From JAFDWR01 sp038216655 (lineage in GTDB: Bacteria > Armatimonadota > Fimbriimonadia > Fimbriimonadales > Fimbriimonadaceae): a stretch of DNA of 64,000 bases. The translations under genes were made by a program, and so were the position numbers. The stretch spans positions 1-64,000 of the forward strand of contig JBBQPZ010000009.1 of NCBI GenBank assembly GCA_038216655.1, written 5' to 3'. Below the pieces are notes generated by a model. That model was not told the DNA's origin. It saw only the letters and a list, made by a program, of their open reading frames with translations, and did not search any database. Shown here one piece after another: positions 24,585 to 32,730 of this stretch; within the stretch, counting starts at the first letter, position 1; each line of letters opens with the position of its first letter.

Positions 24585-26201
24585 CTACTGCGGAGCCGTC
24601 AGCGCGACCGTCGTATGAGGCAAGTGCCCAAACAACGATTCTCGCAAGCCGCTGACCCGCGGGCTAATGAGTTCTACGTCGCGTTGGTAATAGATCGGCA
24701 CCCACGCGCAGTCCTTCAGACAGATGTCCTCGGCTTGCGCATACAGCTTCATTCGCAGGTCGTTGTCCATCGAGGAGTCCGCCTCTTCGCAGAGCTTGTC
24801 GAACTCGGGGTTGGAATAGTACGTGTGGTTCTCAGCCCCGGTGGTCGAGAGCAAGAGGCTCAAGAAGTTCTGCGGGTCAAGGTAATCAGCCGCCCAGCGC
24901 ATGTGGAAGAAGCCAACCTTGTTGGCGTCGTGCTTCTCGAGATAGGCGCGCCATTCCATCGCTCGCGGAGAGACATTGACGTCGAGATTCTTCTTCAGAT
25001 CGCCCTGGACCGCTTCGGCGACGATCCGCACGTCCGGGCGGCTCTCCCGGAAGTCGATCTCGAAGTTCGGCAGACCCTTTCCGTCCGGATAGCCAGCCTC
25101 GGCGAGCAACCGCTTTGCCGCCGCGACGTCGTACGCGGGCAGCGTTCCCTTGTCGCGGTGACCAATCACTCCCGGCGGGATAATCGTGTCTGCCTTCTGG
25201 TTCATGCCGCCGAGAATCTTGTCGACGATCCGATCGCGGTCGATCGCCATGGCGAACGCCTGGCGCACCTTGATGTTCGCGAACGCCGGGTACTCCTTCA
25301 CGTTGAAGCCAACGTAGTAGATCGACGGGCGCAGGTAGGAATGGAGCTGCGCCTTGTAGGTCGGATCCTTCTGGAGCGCATCCACGTCCTGTCGCTCTAG
25401 GGCGACCAGGTCGAGCTCACCGGACTTGAACTTGTTCAAGCGCGTCTGCGCGTCCAGAATCACCGGACGCTCGATCCGGTCGATCTTCGGCGCGCCGTCG
25501 TGGTACGCCTTGTTGGCCTCCATCGTGAACAGTTGGCCCTCTTCGTAGCTCACCGGCTTGTACGCGCCTGTGCCGACCATTTGCGAGACCTGCGTCATCT
25601 CCGTCGGCTCGCCATCTTTCTCCGGCGCGCTCTTCTTCGAGATAACGAACGAGACCGGGTAGGTCAGCTTGCCGAGGAAATACGGGCGAGGCTTGTCGAT
25701 CGTGATCTCCAGCGTGTAGGGGTCCTTCACGACAACGCCCTTAACGTCCTTGGTGCCCGCAACCGTCAGGCGCTCTTTCACGCCGACGATGTCGCTGAGG
25801 TAATTCAGCGCCATGCCCTTGGAGAACTTCGGGTTGCACGCGCGCTCGATTGAAAACTTGAAGTCGTCGGCGGTGACTTCGTCCCCGTTGAAGAACTTCA
25901 CGCCTTTCTTGAGGGTGAAGGTGTAGACCGTGCCTTCCGGAGAAACCGTCCACTTTTCCGCAAGGTTCGGAATGACCTTGTTGTCCGGGCTCCAGGAGAC
26001 CAGTCCCTCAAAGACCTGCTGGATGATGTCGATGGTGTCGCCATCCTGGACGATCGCCGGATCAAGCGTGGTGGGCTTGGTCGGGATCGGGTAGCGGAAG
26101 ACATTCTCTTTCCCGGCACTGGCGGCCTTGGAAAAGCCTCCCTTGCCGCAACCAACCATCAACAAGGCGAGGACAACGAAAAGCGGTACGAGCCGACGCA
26201 T
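24585..26201 (-). CDS. Oligopeptide-type ABC solute-binding lipoprotein
   Basis: 538 residues: signal peptide with lipobox LMVGC near residue 19, then the SBP_bac_5 (OppA/DppA-like) fold with LDPAIVQDGDTIDIIQQVFEGLVSW, LAEKWTVSPEGTVYTFTLKKGVKFFNGDEVTADDFKFSIERA and a C-terminal half with VGFHMRWAADYLDPQNF. It binds peptides or similar substrates in the periplasm. No permease or ATPase gene accompanies it, so it is either an orphan serving a distant transporter or has another role. The AraC regulator follows after 10 bases. Confidence 0.9.
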   Translation of the reverse strand: MRRLVPLFVVLALLMVGCGKGGFSKAASAGKENVFRYPIPTKPTTLDPAIVQDGDTIDIIQQVFEGLVSWSPDNKVIPNLAEKWTVSPEGTVYTFTLKKGVKFFNGDEVTADDFKFSIERACNPKFSKGMALNYLSDIVGVKERLTVAGTKDVKGVVVKDPYTLEITIDKPRPYFLGKLTYPVSFVISKKSAPEKDGEPTEMTQVSQMVGTGAYKPVSYEEGQLFTMEANKAYHDGAPKIDRIERPVILDAQTRLNKFKSGELDLVALERQDVDALQKDPTYKAQLHSYLRPSIYYVGFNVKEYPAFANIKVRQAFAMAIDRDRIVDKILGGMNQKADTIIPPGVIGHRDKGTLPAYDVAAAKRLLAEAGYPDGKGLPNFEIDFRESRPDVRIVAEAVQGDLKKNLDVNVSPRAMEWRAYLEKHDANKVGFFHMRWAADYLDPQNFLSLLLSTTGAENHTYYSNPEFDKLCEEADSSMDNDLRMKLYAQAEDICLKDCAWVPIYYQRDVELISPRVSGLRESLFGHLPHTTVALTAPQ

Positions 26202-26235
26202 GAGGGCAGTTTACTGCTTCCTAGCCAATTTGAGG

Positions 26236-26988
26236 CTATTCGGCGGTGAGGAGGCTCGTCCTCACTTCCTTAATCGCCGACTCATTCGCCGGCAACGGAG
26301 CCTCGGCGAAGTTGCGCCAGAACGGCAGCAGCGCGATAAGCGTCAGCTCGACATGCTTGAAGTGGGGTGGCGGTTGATCAAGCTCCGCGATCCGATTGAT
26401 TCCGTACAGAACTTCCGCTCTCGTCCGATACCGGTCGGTGTAGCTATTGGCGCACGCGTCCGAAACGTATCCTCCGGCGTGGGGCGACAACCAAGGCTCT
26501 GCCTCGGTCAGCGCCTCCCCCGAGACGACACAACTGTCGAACTGCGGTAAGAACCCCGCCTCCAGCATCAATCGAGCCTCCGCCCAAACCATCGCCACCA
26601 GCGGCTTTGGATGCGCCTCAAGCTGCGAGAGCGACACCTGCAGAAGTTCAAACGCCTCGGGAAAGGGCTGCTCGTAGGGACAGACCGCCGCGTACAGCTC
26701 GACCAGAGCAAGCGCCAGCGTGAGCCGCTCAAAGTCGGTTCTCAGCCCCCGGTAGGAAGCCATGGGCTGGGCCTGAGTGATGAACGCCGTCCGCTTCCCC
26801 TCCGCAATGCAGAGCCGGGCGACGGTCAACGGATCGGAGATCCCGGCTAGTCGCGAAGCCGCTTTGCGGGCGCCTTTGGCGACCACATCCATCTTGCCGG
26901 ACTCCTCGGTCAGGATCGTAAGTCGACGGTCGGTCTCGCCGGAATCCCGACGCCGAAGGACAATGCTATGGACAGTGCGTTCGGCCAC
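26236..26988 (-). CDS. recO: DNA repair protein RecO
   Basis: 250 residues: N-terminal OB fold (SIVLRRRDSGETDRRLTILTEESGKMDVVAKGARK) and the C-terminal helical domain with AALALVELYAAVCPYEQPFPE and SDACANSYTDRYRTRAEV. RecO loads RecA on SSB-coated DNA together with RecR. The zinc-binding cysteines of many RecO proteins are only partly visible (single Cys positions at about residues 92, 116, 164, 191), so metal binding is uncertain. It is upstream of the solute-binding gene in the same direction with a 34-base gap. Confidence 0.9.
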   Translation of the reverse strand: MAERTVHSIVLRRRDSGETDRRLTILTEESGKMDVVAKGARKAASRLAGISDPLTVARLCIAEGKRTAFITQAQPMASYRGLRTDFERLTLALALVELYAAVCPYEQPFPEAFELLQVSLSQLEAHPKPLVAMVWAEARLMLEAGFLPQFDSCVVSGEALTEAEPWLSPHAGGYVSDACANSYTDRYRTRAEVLYGINRIAELDQPPPHFKHVELTLIALLPFWRNFAEAPLPANESAIKEVRTSLLTAE

Positions 26989-27257
26989 GGGATGTTTCGA
27001 TTATCCCTCATCCTGCGTAAGGCACAAACTCACTTCGTTCGAACCTAAACTCACGAACTCACTCTCACTTTTGCACACACCAACCGCTATTTGGTTGGAT
27101 TTAGTTCGGGATGGTTCGGGTTGGTTCGGGTTGGTTCGGGTTGGTTCGGACCTGCGAGGGGCGTGCCTCATTTCTATTAACCCGGCGGTCGCCAAAGTCA
27201 ACCAATCTCCACAAACAAAACGGGGCTCGCATTCGCGAGCCCCGTTTCAGATCATTA
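26989..27257. repeat. 10-bp tandem array and spacer
   Basis: A 269-base gap with five in-register 10-mers, consensus TTGGTTCGGG, at 27101-27150, preceded by a related CAACC/GGTTG inverted pair at 27081-27098. The remainder is low complexity with no gene. Confidence 0.8.
27218..27247 (-). terminator. Terminator of membrane operon
   Basis: 13-bp stem AAACGGGGCTCGC/GCGAGCCCCGTTT with an ATTC loop and A-run on the left, 11 bases past the stop at 27258. Confidence 0.9.
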
Positions 27258-28025
27258 CTACCGGTGAAGAACGGCCTTCGTCAGCCACTCGATCCAGATG
27301 AAATACATCTGGTCGATCAGCAGCGAGAAGCGCATCATAACCGTCGAGCCGAAGATCGCGCCGAAGCCTACCATCAGCAGCCAACGCCCCGACGTGCTCA
27401 TCACTCGAATCACTCGCGTCTTCACCTCGAACGAGAACAGGAAGTACGCCACCACGCTTAACAGCGTGAACGTGAACACCAGATTCGAGATCGCCTGCGA
27501 AGGATAGGTCTGAGCGCGAAGCAGCTCGAGCTGCCCGGCCGAGGGATGCTCGCCCAGGAACGGCACGGTAAACGAACTTCCCGTCGTCGGCAGGAGCGGC
27601 TTGATCGAGTTCGCCATCTGGGGACCGTACTGGTTCCACCAGACCTGGACCTGCTGCCCCGACCAGAGGCCGAGAATGATGCCGATTGGAATCCGGCTGA
27701 TCCAGTTGTGCTTGCGCGAGAACACGAAGTAGCCCATCAAGCCGATCGGAAGGAGGAACGCGTAGGCCCAGTAGCCCGCGGTTCCCGGCTCCGAGACCTT
27801 AGTGCTTCCCTCGACGAGGATCGGATGCGAACCGACCATCTTGTCCCACCAGGACTCCTTGAGCGTCTCCGCCCAAAGGGCCACGATGGCGAAACCGGTC
27901 GCAAGTCCAAGGAAGATGTGCTCCCAGAACCGATAGAACTTGTTCTCTCGATAGAGAACCGAGTAGAGGCCGACGGTCGCGATCACGCCGAGGGTCAATC
28001 GCAGAAGCGTATATTTAGGATCCAT
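27258..28025 (-). CDS. Polytopic membrane protein, unknown function
   Basis: 255 residues with about six TM helices, for example LLRLTLGVIATVGLYSVLY, IFLGLATGFAIVALWA, AYAFLLPIGLMGYFVF and VGFGAIFGSTVMMRFSLLID. A loop with WNQYGPQMANSIKPLLP lies between helices. No known transporter motif is seen. It is the last gene of a six-gene operon in which stops and starts touch or overlap, ending one base from its upstream neighbour. Such coupling implies a stable complex with the DUF6754 protein. Confidence 0.8.
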   Translation of the reverse strand: MDPKYTLLRLTLGVIATVGLYSVLYRENKFYRFWEHIFLGLATGFAIVALWAETLKESWWDKMVGSHPILVEGSTKVSEPGTAGYWAYAFLLPIGLMGYFVFSRKHNWISRIPIGIILGLWSGQQVQVWWNQYGPQMANSIKPLLPTTGSSFTVPFLGEHPSAGQLELLRAQTYPSQAISNLVFTFTLLSVVAYFLFSFEVKTRVIRVMSTSGRWLLMVGFGAIFGSTVMMRFSLLIDQMYFIWIEWLTKAVLHR

Positions 28026-28943
28026 TTACGCCTTCCTCCGTCGGTTAAGAAACATGCCGACATTCCCCGCCGCGACCGCCAGGATCAGCAGAAGCAGAGC
28101 GAAGTGCAGAGTCGGGTAGTAGCGGTCACCCTTGCCGAAGTTCGTCAACCCGGGCTTTGTGAACGTGTCGTTCATCAGGGTCTCCATGTCGTAGACCCCC
28201 TTCAGGCCCGCGCTCAATCCAATCAACTGCCCCGAGGTGTAGTAGACCGAAGTCTCCGGCCCCATGACGCCGGTGACCATCATGCCGATCGGCATGCCCT
28301 TTCCGGAGAGTCGCTGGATGATGACCGTGGACGTATTGCTCGCGGTGATCACGATCAACATCTTGAAGTCGCTGAGGACCTTGATATCCTTCAGCACCGG
28401 CGACTTGAAGACGTCGCTCTTGACACCGTCCGGGTTGATGTCCTTCTTGCTGCCAAATGCCTTTCGCGGGTCATTGGCGATCGAGTTGGCGGTTCCTTCC
28501 GCATTTGGGAAGTAACCGAGGTTCACCCAATCGTTCCAGCGGTCCGCCCCCTTCTCGCCGGCTGCGCGCTCCTGCTCGGAGATCTGTACGATCGAATCGC
28601 GCGAGACTTCGGGCGCCTGCGGATCGGCGGCGGTATACACCGCGAACTTGATTCCGCGGCGCATGAGGATGCGGGTGAGCGCTTCGAACTGCCCGCCGCT
28701 TTCGCCGCGGGTTGAATTGGTCCAGTCGGACTCGACAAGGACCGTCGACCCCGAGGGGATCGAATTCAGCGCGTTGAAAAGATCCTTCGCCGCCGGAGTC
28801 GGGGCGTTGGGAACCTTGATCTTGAAGAACAGCGGGATGCTGCAGCACAAGACCAGTATCAGATACAACATCGACTTCGGCATCGACTGAAGCTTCGTGC
28901 CGAGATCGGGAGTTGGTGTCGGAATGGGATCTTCGGTAGCCAT
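28026..28943 (-). CDS. Bitopic membrane protein of DUF6754 operon
   Basis: 305 residues: a Pro/Thr-rich cytoplasmic start, TM1 (about 22-42), a 210-residue extracytoplasmic domain and TM2 near the C-terminus (LHFALLLLILAVAAGNVGMFLN), then basic residues. The outer domain has Rossmann-like alternation (STVLVESDW, GIKFAVYTAADPQ, MLIVITASNTST, MVTGVMGPETSVYY). No catalytic motif is evident. It shares a single base with the upstream gene at 28943, and its stop is adjacent to the next start. Confidence 0.8.
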   Translation of the reverse strand: MATEDPIPTPTPDLGTKLQSMPKSMLYLILVLCCSIPLFFKIKVPNAPTPAAKDLFNALNSIPSGSTVLVESDWTNSTRGESGGQFEALTRILMRRGIKFAVYTAADPQAPEVSRDSIVQISEQERAAGEKGADRWNDWVNLGYFPNAEGTANSIANDPRKAFGSKKDINPDGVKSDVFKSPVLKDIKVLSDFKMLIVITASNTSTVIIQRLSGKGMPIGMMVTGVMGPETSVYYTSGQLIGLSAGLKGVYDMETLMNDTFTKPGLTNFGKGDRYYPTLHFALLLLILAVAAGNVGMFLNRRRKA

Positions 28944-29875
28944 TATGCGGATGCCCCTCCTCTTTCAAGACTGAGCCAAAGCCGGAGGCCCATGGCAAGT
29001 GCGCCGATGCCGACGCCGAAGTCGATCGCCCGGATCGAAGGATCCTGAACGTTCTGTTTGATCCAGGTGTAGACCTCGGTCAAGGTGAAGTTCCCCGCGA
29101 TCCCTCCCGTCGTTGCGCCGCTGATTCCGTTCACACCCTTGTCCCAGAAGAAGGCCACCACTCCCATCAAGGAGAAGATCACGATTAGGGCGGTGGCAAG
29201 CAGAATCGTTGCTTCCACCGAGCGGATGCGAAAGGCGCGGTAGGCCGCCGAGAGGATATAGAAGGCGATCAGCGAGAACATCGCCGCGTCCATCTGCTGC
29301 AACAAGCCGTTGAACAGCAGGTCGTTCGCGTACTGGACGAAGCTCCAGTTCCGTGGAAGTTCCAGTTTGCTCGGATCAGGCCCGTAGTGGGTCTGCCAAT
29401 AGTTGATGTAACCCACCACGACCATCAGCAGCACCGAGAACATCAGCACCAGGCTGAAGCCCCAGTCCGTCTGCCGACGAATCAGCTTCCGGCCATGGAT
29501 GCGGATGATCGAGAACACGCCGAGACCGAGTAGGAACGTCGAAAGGATGTTCGAGAAGTCCGCGACGATCGGGAGCGCGTCCTTCAGATAAAACCCGACG
29601 TATTCGACAAAGTCCCTGGGCTTGGCCGGATCAAGCGGTGCGCCCGTGCCGTCCACGCCGGGAAGCGGTTTCGGCCAGAGGTAGAAGGCCACGTAGAAGA
29701 GACCAGAGAGGAAGGTGATGCCGACCACAACCGCTCGTCTGCCCCGTGGCGGCATCCTGAGCAGAAGCGCCATGGTCGCGAATCCAACAACTAAGGCCAG
29801 AATCAGCTTGATATACAAGGCCGAGGAGCCGGACTCCTCGTTCCAGAACGATTTTTGAACCTGGGCGAAGAGCAT
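28943..29875 (-). CDS. Polytopic membrane protein of DUF6754 operon
   Basis: 310 residues with about eight TM helices (LYIKLILALVVGFATMALLL, AVVVGITFLSGLFYVAFYLW, FSLVLMFSVLLMVVVGYINYW, ATILLATALIVIFSLMGVVAFF among them). A WPKPLPGVDGTGAPLDP loop follows helix 2. I recognise no family. It overlaps both neighbours by one base, the tightest coupling in the window. Confidence 0.8.
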   Translation of the reverse strand: MLFAQVQKSFWNEESGSSALYIKLILALVVGFATMALLLRMPPRGRRAVVVGITFLSGLFYVAFYLWPKPLPGVDGTGAPLDPAKPRDFVEYVGFYLKDALPIVADFSNILSTFLLGLGVFSIIRIHGRKLIRRQTDWGFSLVLMFSVLLMVVVGYINYWQTHYGPDPSKLELPRNWSFVQYANDLLFNGLLQQMDAAMFSLIAFYILSAAYRAFRIRSVEATILLATALIVIFSLMGVVAFFWDKGVNGISGATTGGIAGNFTLTEVYTWIKQNVQDPSIRAIDFGVGIGALAMGLRLWLSLERGGASA

Positions 29876-31002
29876 TACTTGTCCTCCTCAGGAACATCGG
29901 TTCCGGGAACGATTTGATCTTTGGGAGGCTTATCGATCTGCTCGCGCAACACGGAGACGGTCTTGTCCTTTTGGGGTTTGAAAAGTCGCATTACGTCCGT
30001 GTCGCCAGCGGTAATCACTCGGGGGGCGATCATCGGAACCTTCTGGCCGTCTTCGGTGAGCGGCACATCCGACTCTTCAACCTGTCCTTTCTTCAGGGCA
30101 AAGGTGTGAACCGTCGTTCCGATGGCCTGCTCGTACGGCGCGTATGGTCCATCCTTCTTGGCGACGACCGAGATCGTCGTTGGCACGTCAACCGTATCCT
30201 GCGCCGTCCTGGAGATCGTCTTCGGACTGAACACTCCCATCTGGACGGTGAGCCCGATCGCGCCGAGGAGTACCAACCCACCGACCGCCATCTTCGACCA
30301 GTCCTGGCCGATGAGCGAGCCGACGAGCACCGGTTTGCGGGTCAGGTAGGCCGAAGCCGCATAGAACTCATCGCCGATGAGAACGTAGTCGCAGGCGGCG
30401 ATGAAGAACGGCGTCTGGGTGGACTGAGTCGAGCTCGCGATCTGGATCGCGCCGACCGAGTTGGCGGTCTCCGCGAAGATCAAGGACTCGGCGAAGAACT
30501 CGCCGAGGAAGAACGCCGCCGCGGCTTTCTCGCGGAGGATCAAACCGGAGACCGAAGCGGCGAAGGCGAACTGGCGATCCGAGAGGAAGCGAACGCTGTC
30601 CGGATCGTAGCGGTCCACCATTCCCTCTTGCTGGTACGCGTCACGGATGATCTCCTGCGCGACGGTAAAGACGGCCGCATTGCCGCAGCAGAGTCGAATC
30701 GGGCTGGAGAACCGGGCCGCCGTCTTGGAGACGTAGGCGAAGATGTTGAGGGCTTGCACCGAGATTGCGTTCAGGTCGCCGATACCCGGCACCATGAGGA
30801 CAGGTCGGCCCATTTCCGTCGCCCGGCCGATCGCCTCATCGATCGCGTTCAATCCCGCGATGCGGCGGATGAACAGATTTTGGTTCTTCCCCGCCCGCTT
30901 GATATTGAACAGGATGAAGAGCACGAGCATCATGGTGAAGGCAATCCCCACCCAGCCCGTGTCTAGATACTGCACGCCACGCCAAGAACTATGTTCGTTC
31001 AT
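29875..31002 (-). CDS. DUF6754 membrane protein
   Basis: 375 residues: one N-terminal TM (VGIAFTMMLVLFILFNI), a large cytoplasmic domain with conserved LNAIDEAIGRATEMGRPVLMVPGIGDLNAISVQALNIFAYVSKTAARF and IQIASSTQSTQTPFFIAACDYVLIGDEFYAASAYLTR, then a second TM (VGGLVLLGAIGLTVQMGVF) and a 130-residue outer tail. I recall this arrangement as DUF6754, found in several deep-branching phyla without known function. It overlaps the preceding small gene's stop by four bases. Confidence 0.82.
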   Translation of the reverse strand: MNEHSSWRGVQYLDTGWVGIAFTMMLVLFILFNIKRAGKNQNLFIRRIAGLNAIDEAIGRATEMGRPVLMVPGIGDLNAISVQALNIFAYVSKTAARFSSPIRLCCGNAAVFTVAQEIIRDAYQQEGMVDRYDPDSVRFLSDRQFAFAASVSGLILREKAAAAFFLGEFFAESLIFAETANSVGAIQIASSTQSTQTPFFIAACDYVLIGDEFYAASAYLTRKPVLVGSLIGQDWSKMAVGGLVLLGAIGLTVQMGVFSPKTISRTAQDTVDVPTTISVVAKKDGPYAPYEQAIGTTVHTFALKKGQVEESDVPLTEDGQKVPMIAPRVITAGDTDVMRLFKPQKDKTVSVLREQIDKPPKDQIVPGTDVPEEDK

Positions 31003-31304
31003 TGAGTCTCCGTAACCTGAGCGCCTTTGCTCGGTTGCTCGAGCCTAAGTAAAAGCCTTTCGATGTTTTCTCGCTTGGAAAAGATTTGGCTGTATTCGTT
31101 CACGCGGTCAAAACCAAGGATCGGAACGAGAAACGGAGCCATCGCGACCGCACCATACCCCGCAATGCCAGCCAGCGGCTTGTGCATCTCAAGGGCAATG
31201 ATGGCGGGAGCCTCGAGCTTGCGCTTGCGGATACCGTCGGCAGCCTTCTCGATTACGGATTCAACTTCCGCTTCCGTCGGCTCCTCCTTCCACATATCGA
31301 ACAT
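30999..31304 (-). CDS. Small membrane protein of DUF6754 operon
   Basis: 101 residues: an acidic start MFDMWKEEPTEAEVESVIEKA, a central hydrophobic helix (PLAGIAGYGAVAMAPFLVPIL) and a C-terminal charged helix with RENIERLLLRLEQPS that may be coiled coil. The start at 31304 is inferred from the domain; the upstream gene overlaps it by 44 bases. A GGAGG lies 13 bases upstream. Confidence 0.65.
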   Translation of the reverse strand: MFDMWKEEPTEAEVESVIEKAADGIRKRKLEAPAIIALEMHKPLAGIAGYGAVAMAPFLVPILGFDRVNEYSQIFSKRENIERLLLRLEQPSKGAQVTETQ

Positions 31305-31755
31305 CGTCTTTGCACAACCTCCGAACGGCCGCTTCAACGTCCGTCCTTCCCTCCAAACCATACCGAAGAAAAACTCCCCGGAAGACACTCATCCGGCTCG
31401 TCCCTTCGGCGAGCGGCGAGAGCTTGATCCCCTCGCCCGTGACGACCACCCGCTTCACGTCTTCCCAGCTAATGCTGGACAGACTCGCCAGAGTCCTCGA
31501 ACTCGCGCCCTTCGCGTCGATTCGATAGGCCGTACCCCACCAAAACTCTGCTGTAGACCCCAGGATAATAGCAAACCCGAGTCCACCAATCAATGCCCCA
31601 AGCAAAATTGTTCCGAAACCAAGCGCCAGCAACGCGCTGACACCGATCACGATTAGCTTACGCGGAGCCTTGTCGGAAAGACGTACACGCCAGGAAATAG
31701 ATTCGACATTTGGTGCCGAATCTGCTTCAGGTTCGAGATTGACGTCGTCCGACAT
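31261..31755 (-). CDS. PH-like membrane protein of DUF6754 operon
   Basis: 164 residues with two TM helices close together (LIVIGVSALLALGFGTILLG, LIGGLGFAIILGST) followed by a 90-residue cytoplasmic domain whose pattern (WWGTAYRIDAKGASSRT, ISWEDVKRVVVTGEGIKLSPL) is that of bacterial PH-like/bPH domains. First of the six coupled membrane genes, beginning 10 bases after the prs stop. A regulatory or scaffolding role is plausible but unproven. Confidence 0.7.
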   Translation of the reverse strand: MSDDVNLEPEADSAPNVESISWRVRLSDKAPRKLIVIGVSALLALGFGTILLGALIGGLGFAIILGSTAEFWWGTAYRIDAKGASSRTLASLSSISWEDVKRVVVTGEGIKLSPLAEGTSRMSVFRGVFLRYGLEGRTDVEAAVRRLCKDDVRYVEGGADGSGS

Positions 31756-31765
31756 GCTCGCAGAC

Positions 31766-32710
31766 TCAACGCCAGTCGTGGAAAAGGGCGCTTACCGACT
31801 CGTTCGTGTGGATGCGCCGAATCGCGTCTGCGATCAGCGGAGCCGACTCCAGCACCTTGAGCTTCTCGAACTGCTTCTCCGGCCCGATAGGGATCGTGTC
31901 GAGGGTCACCACGGACGAGATCACCGAGTTCTGGAGCCGCTCGGGTGCATCGTTCGAGAACACCGGATGGGTCGCGCAGGCGATCACTTCGCGCGCGCCG
32001 CGGTCCATGAGCGCCTTCGCACCCATTGCGATTGAGCCGCCAGTGTCGATCATGTCGTCGATCATCAGGCACTTCTTGTCCTTGAAGTCGCCTACGATCT
32101 CCACCACTTCGACCTTGTTGGGGGCCGGGCGGCGCTTGGCGATGACCACAAACGGGCAGCGCAGCATCTCCGCGAGCGACTTTGCCCTGCCGACACCGCC
32201 AACGTCCGGACTGACCACGACCACATCGGGATCGTCGCGAAAGCCCTGGCGGACGAAGTGGCGGCCCAAGATCGGACCGCCGTACAAATGGTCCACCGGG
32301 ATATTGAAGAAGCCCTGAATCTGCTCGGCGTGGAGGTCGATCGCCACCACGCGGCTCGCGCCGCAGTTCTGAATGATGTCCGCGATCAGGCGCGCCGTGA
32401 TCGGCTCGCGGGGCTTGATCTTCTTGTCCTGACGCGCGTAGCCGTAGTAGGGCATGACGACGGTGATGCGCTGGGCGGATGCGCGGCGGAACGCGTCGAG
32501 CATGATGAACAGTTCCATCGCGTTGTCGTTCGTCGGGCTGCAGGTCGGCTGGATCAGGAAGATTTCGTTCCCCCGCGCCGATTCCTCGATCATGATCTGC
32601 ACTTCGCCATCGGCGAAGTGCGAGGCGGTCAAGCGTCCCAAGTCGATCCCCAGGCACTTGGCGATGCGCCGACCGAGGTCGGGATTCGCATTGCCCGCAA
32701 AGAGCTTCAT
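31766..32710 (-). CDS. prs: Ribose-phosphate pyrophosphokinase
   Basis: 314 residues, full length for class I Prs. Contains FADGEVQIMIEESARGNEIFLIQP, the FLAG-region-like YYGYARQDKK, DLHAEQIQGFFNIPVDHL (the His-rich flexible-loop region), and the PRPP-binding DDMIDTGGSI. It makes PRPP from ribose 5-phosphate and ATP for nucleotide, His and Trp synthesis. The chosen ATG at 32710 begins MKLFAGNANPDLG; an ATG at 32772 inside the glmU end would add 21 residues. It follows glmU directly with overlapping ends, a pairing also seen in Gram-positives. Confidence 0.96.
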   Translation of the reverse strand: MKLFAGNANPDLGRRIAKCLGIDLGRLTASHFADGEVQIMIEESARGNEIFLIQPTCSPTNDNAMELFIMLDAFRRASAQRITVVMPYYGYARQDKKIKPREPITARLIADIIQNCGASRVVAIDLHAEQIQGFFNIPVDHLYGGPILGRHFVRQGFRDDPDVVVVSPDVGGVGRAKSLAEMLRCPFVVIAKRRPAPNKVEVVEIVGDFKDKKCLMIDDMIDTGGSIAMGAKALMDRGAREVIACATHPVFSNDAPERLQNSVISSVVTLDTIPIGPEKQFEKLKVLESAPLIADAIRRIHTNESVSALFHDWR

Positions 32711-32730
32711 GCCACTCAAGTCGGGAGCGG

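Noticed and set aside
23400..25400. 666-codon open frame on the plus strand
   Set aside because: It runs antisense across the AraC and solute-binding genes, and its Arg/His-rich sequence reflects codon bias of the real genes.
29914..30966. 350-codon open frame opposite the DUF6754 gene
   Set aside because: Antisense to a coherent membrane-protein operon, with charged low-information sequence and no motif.
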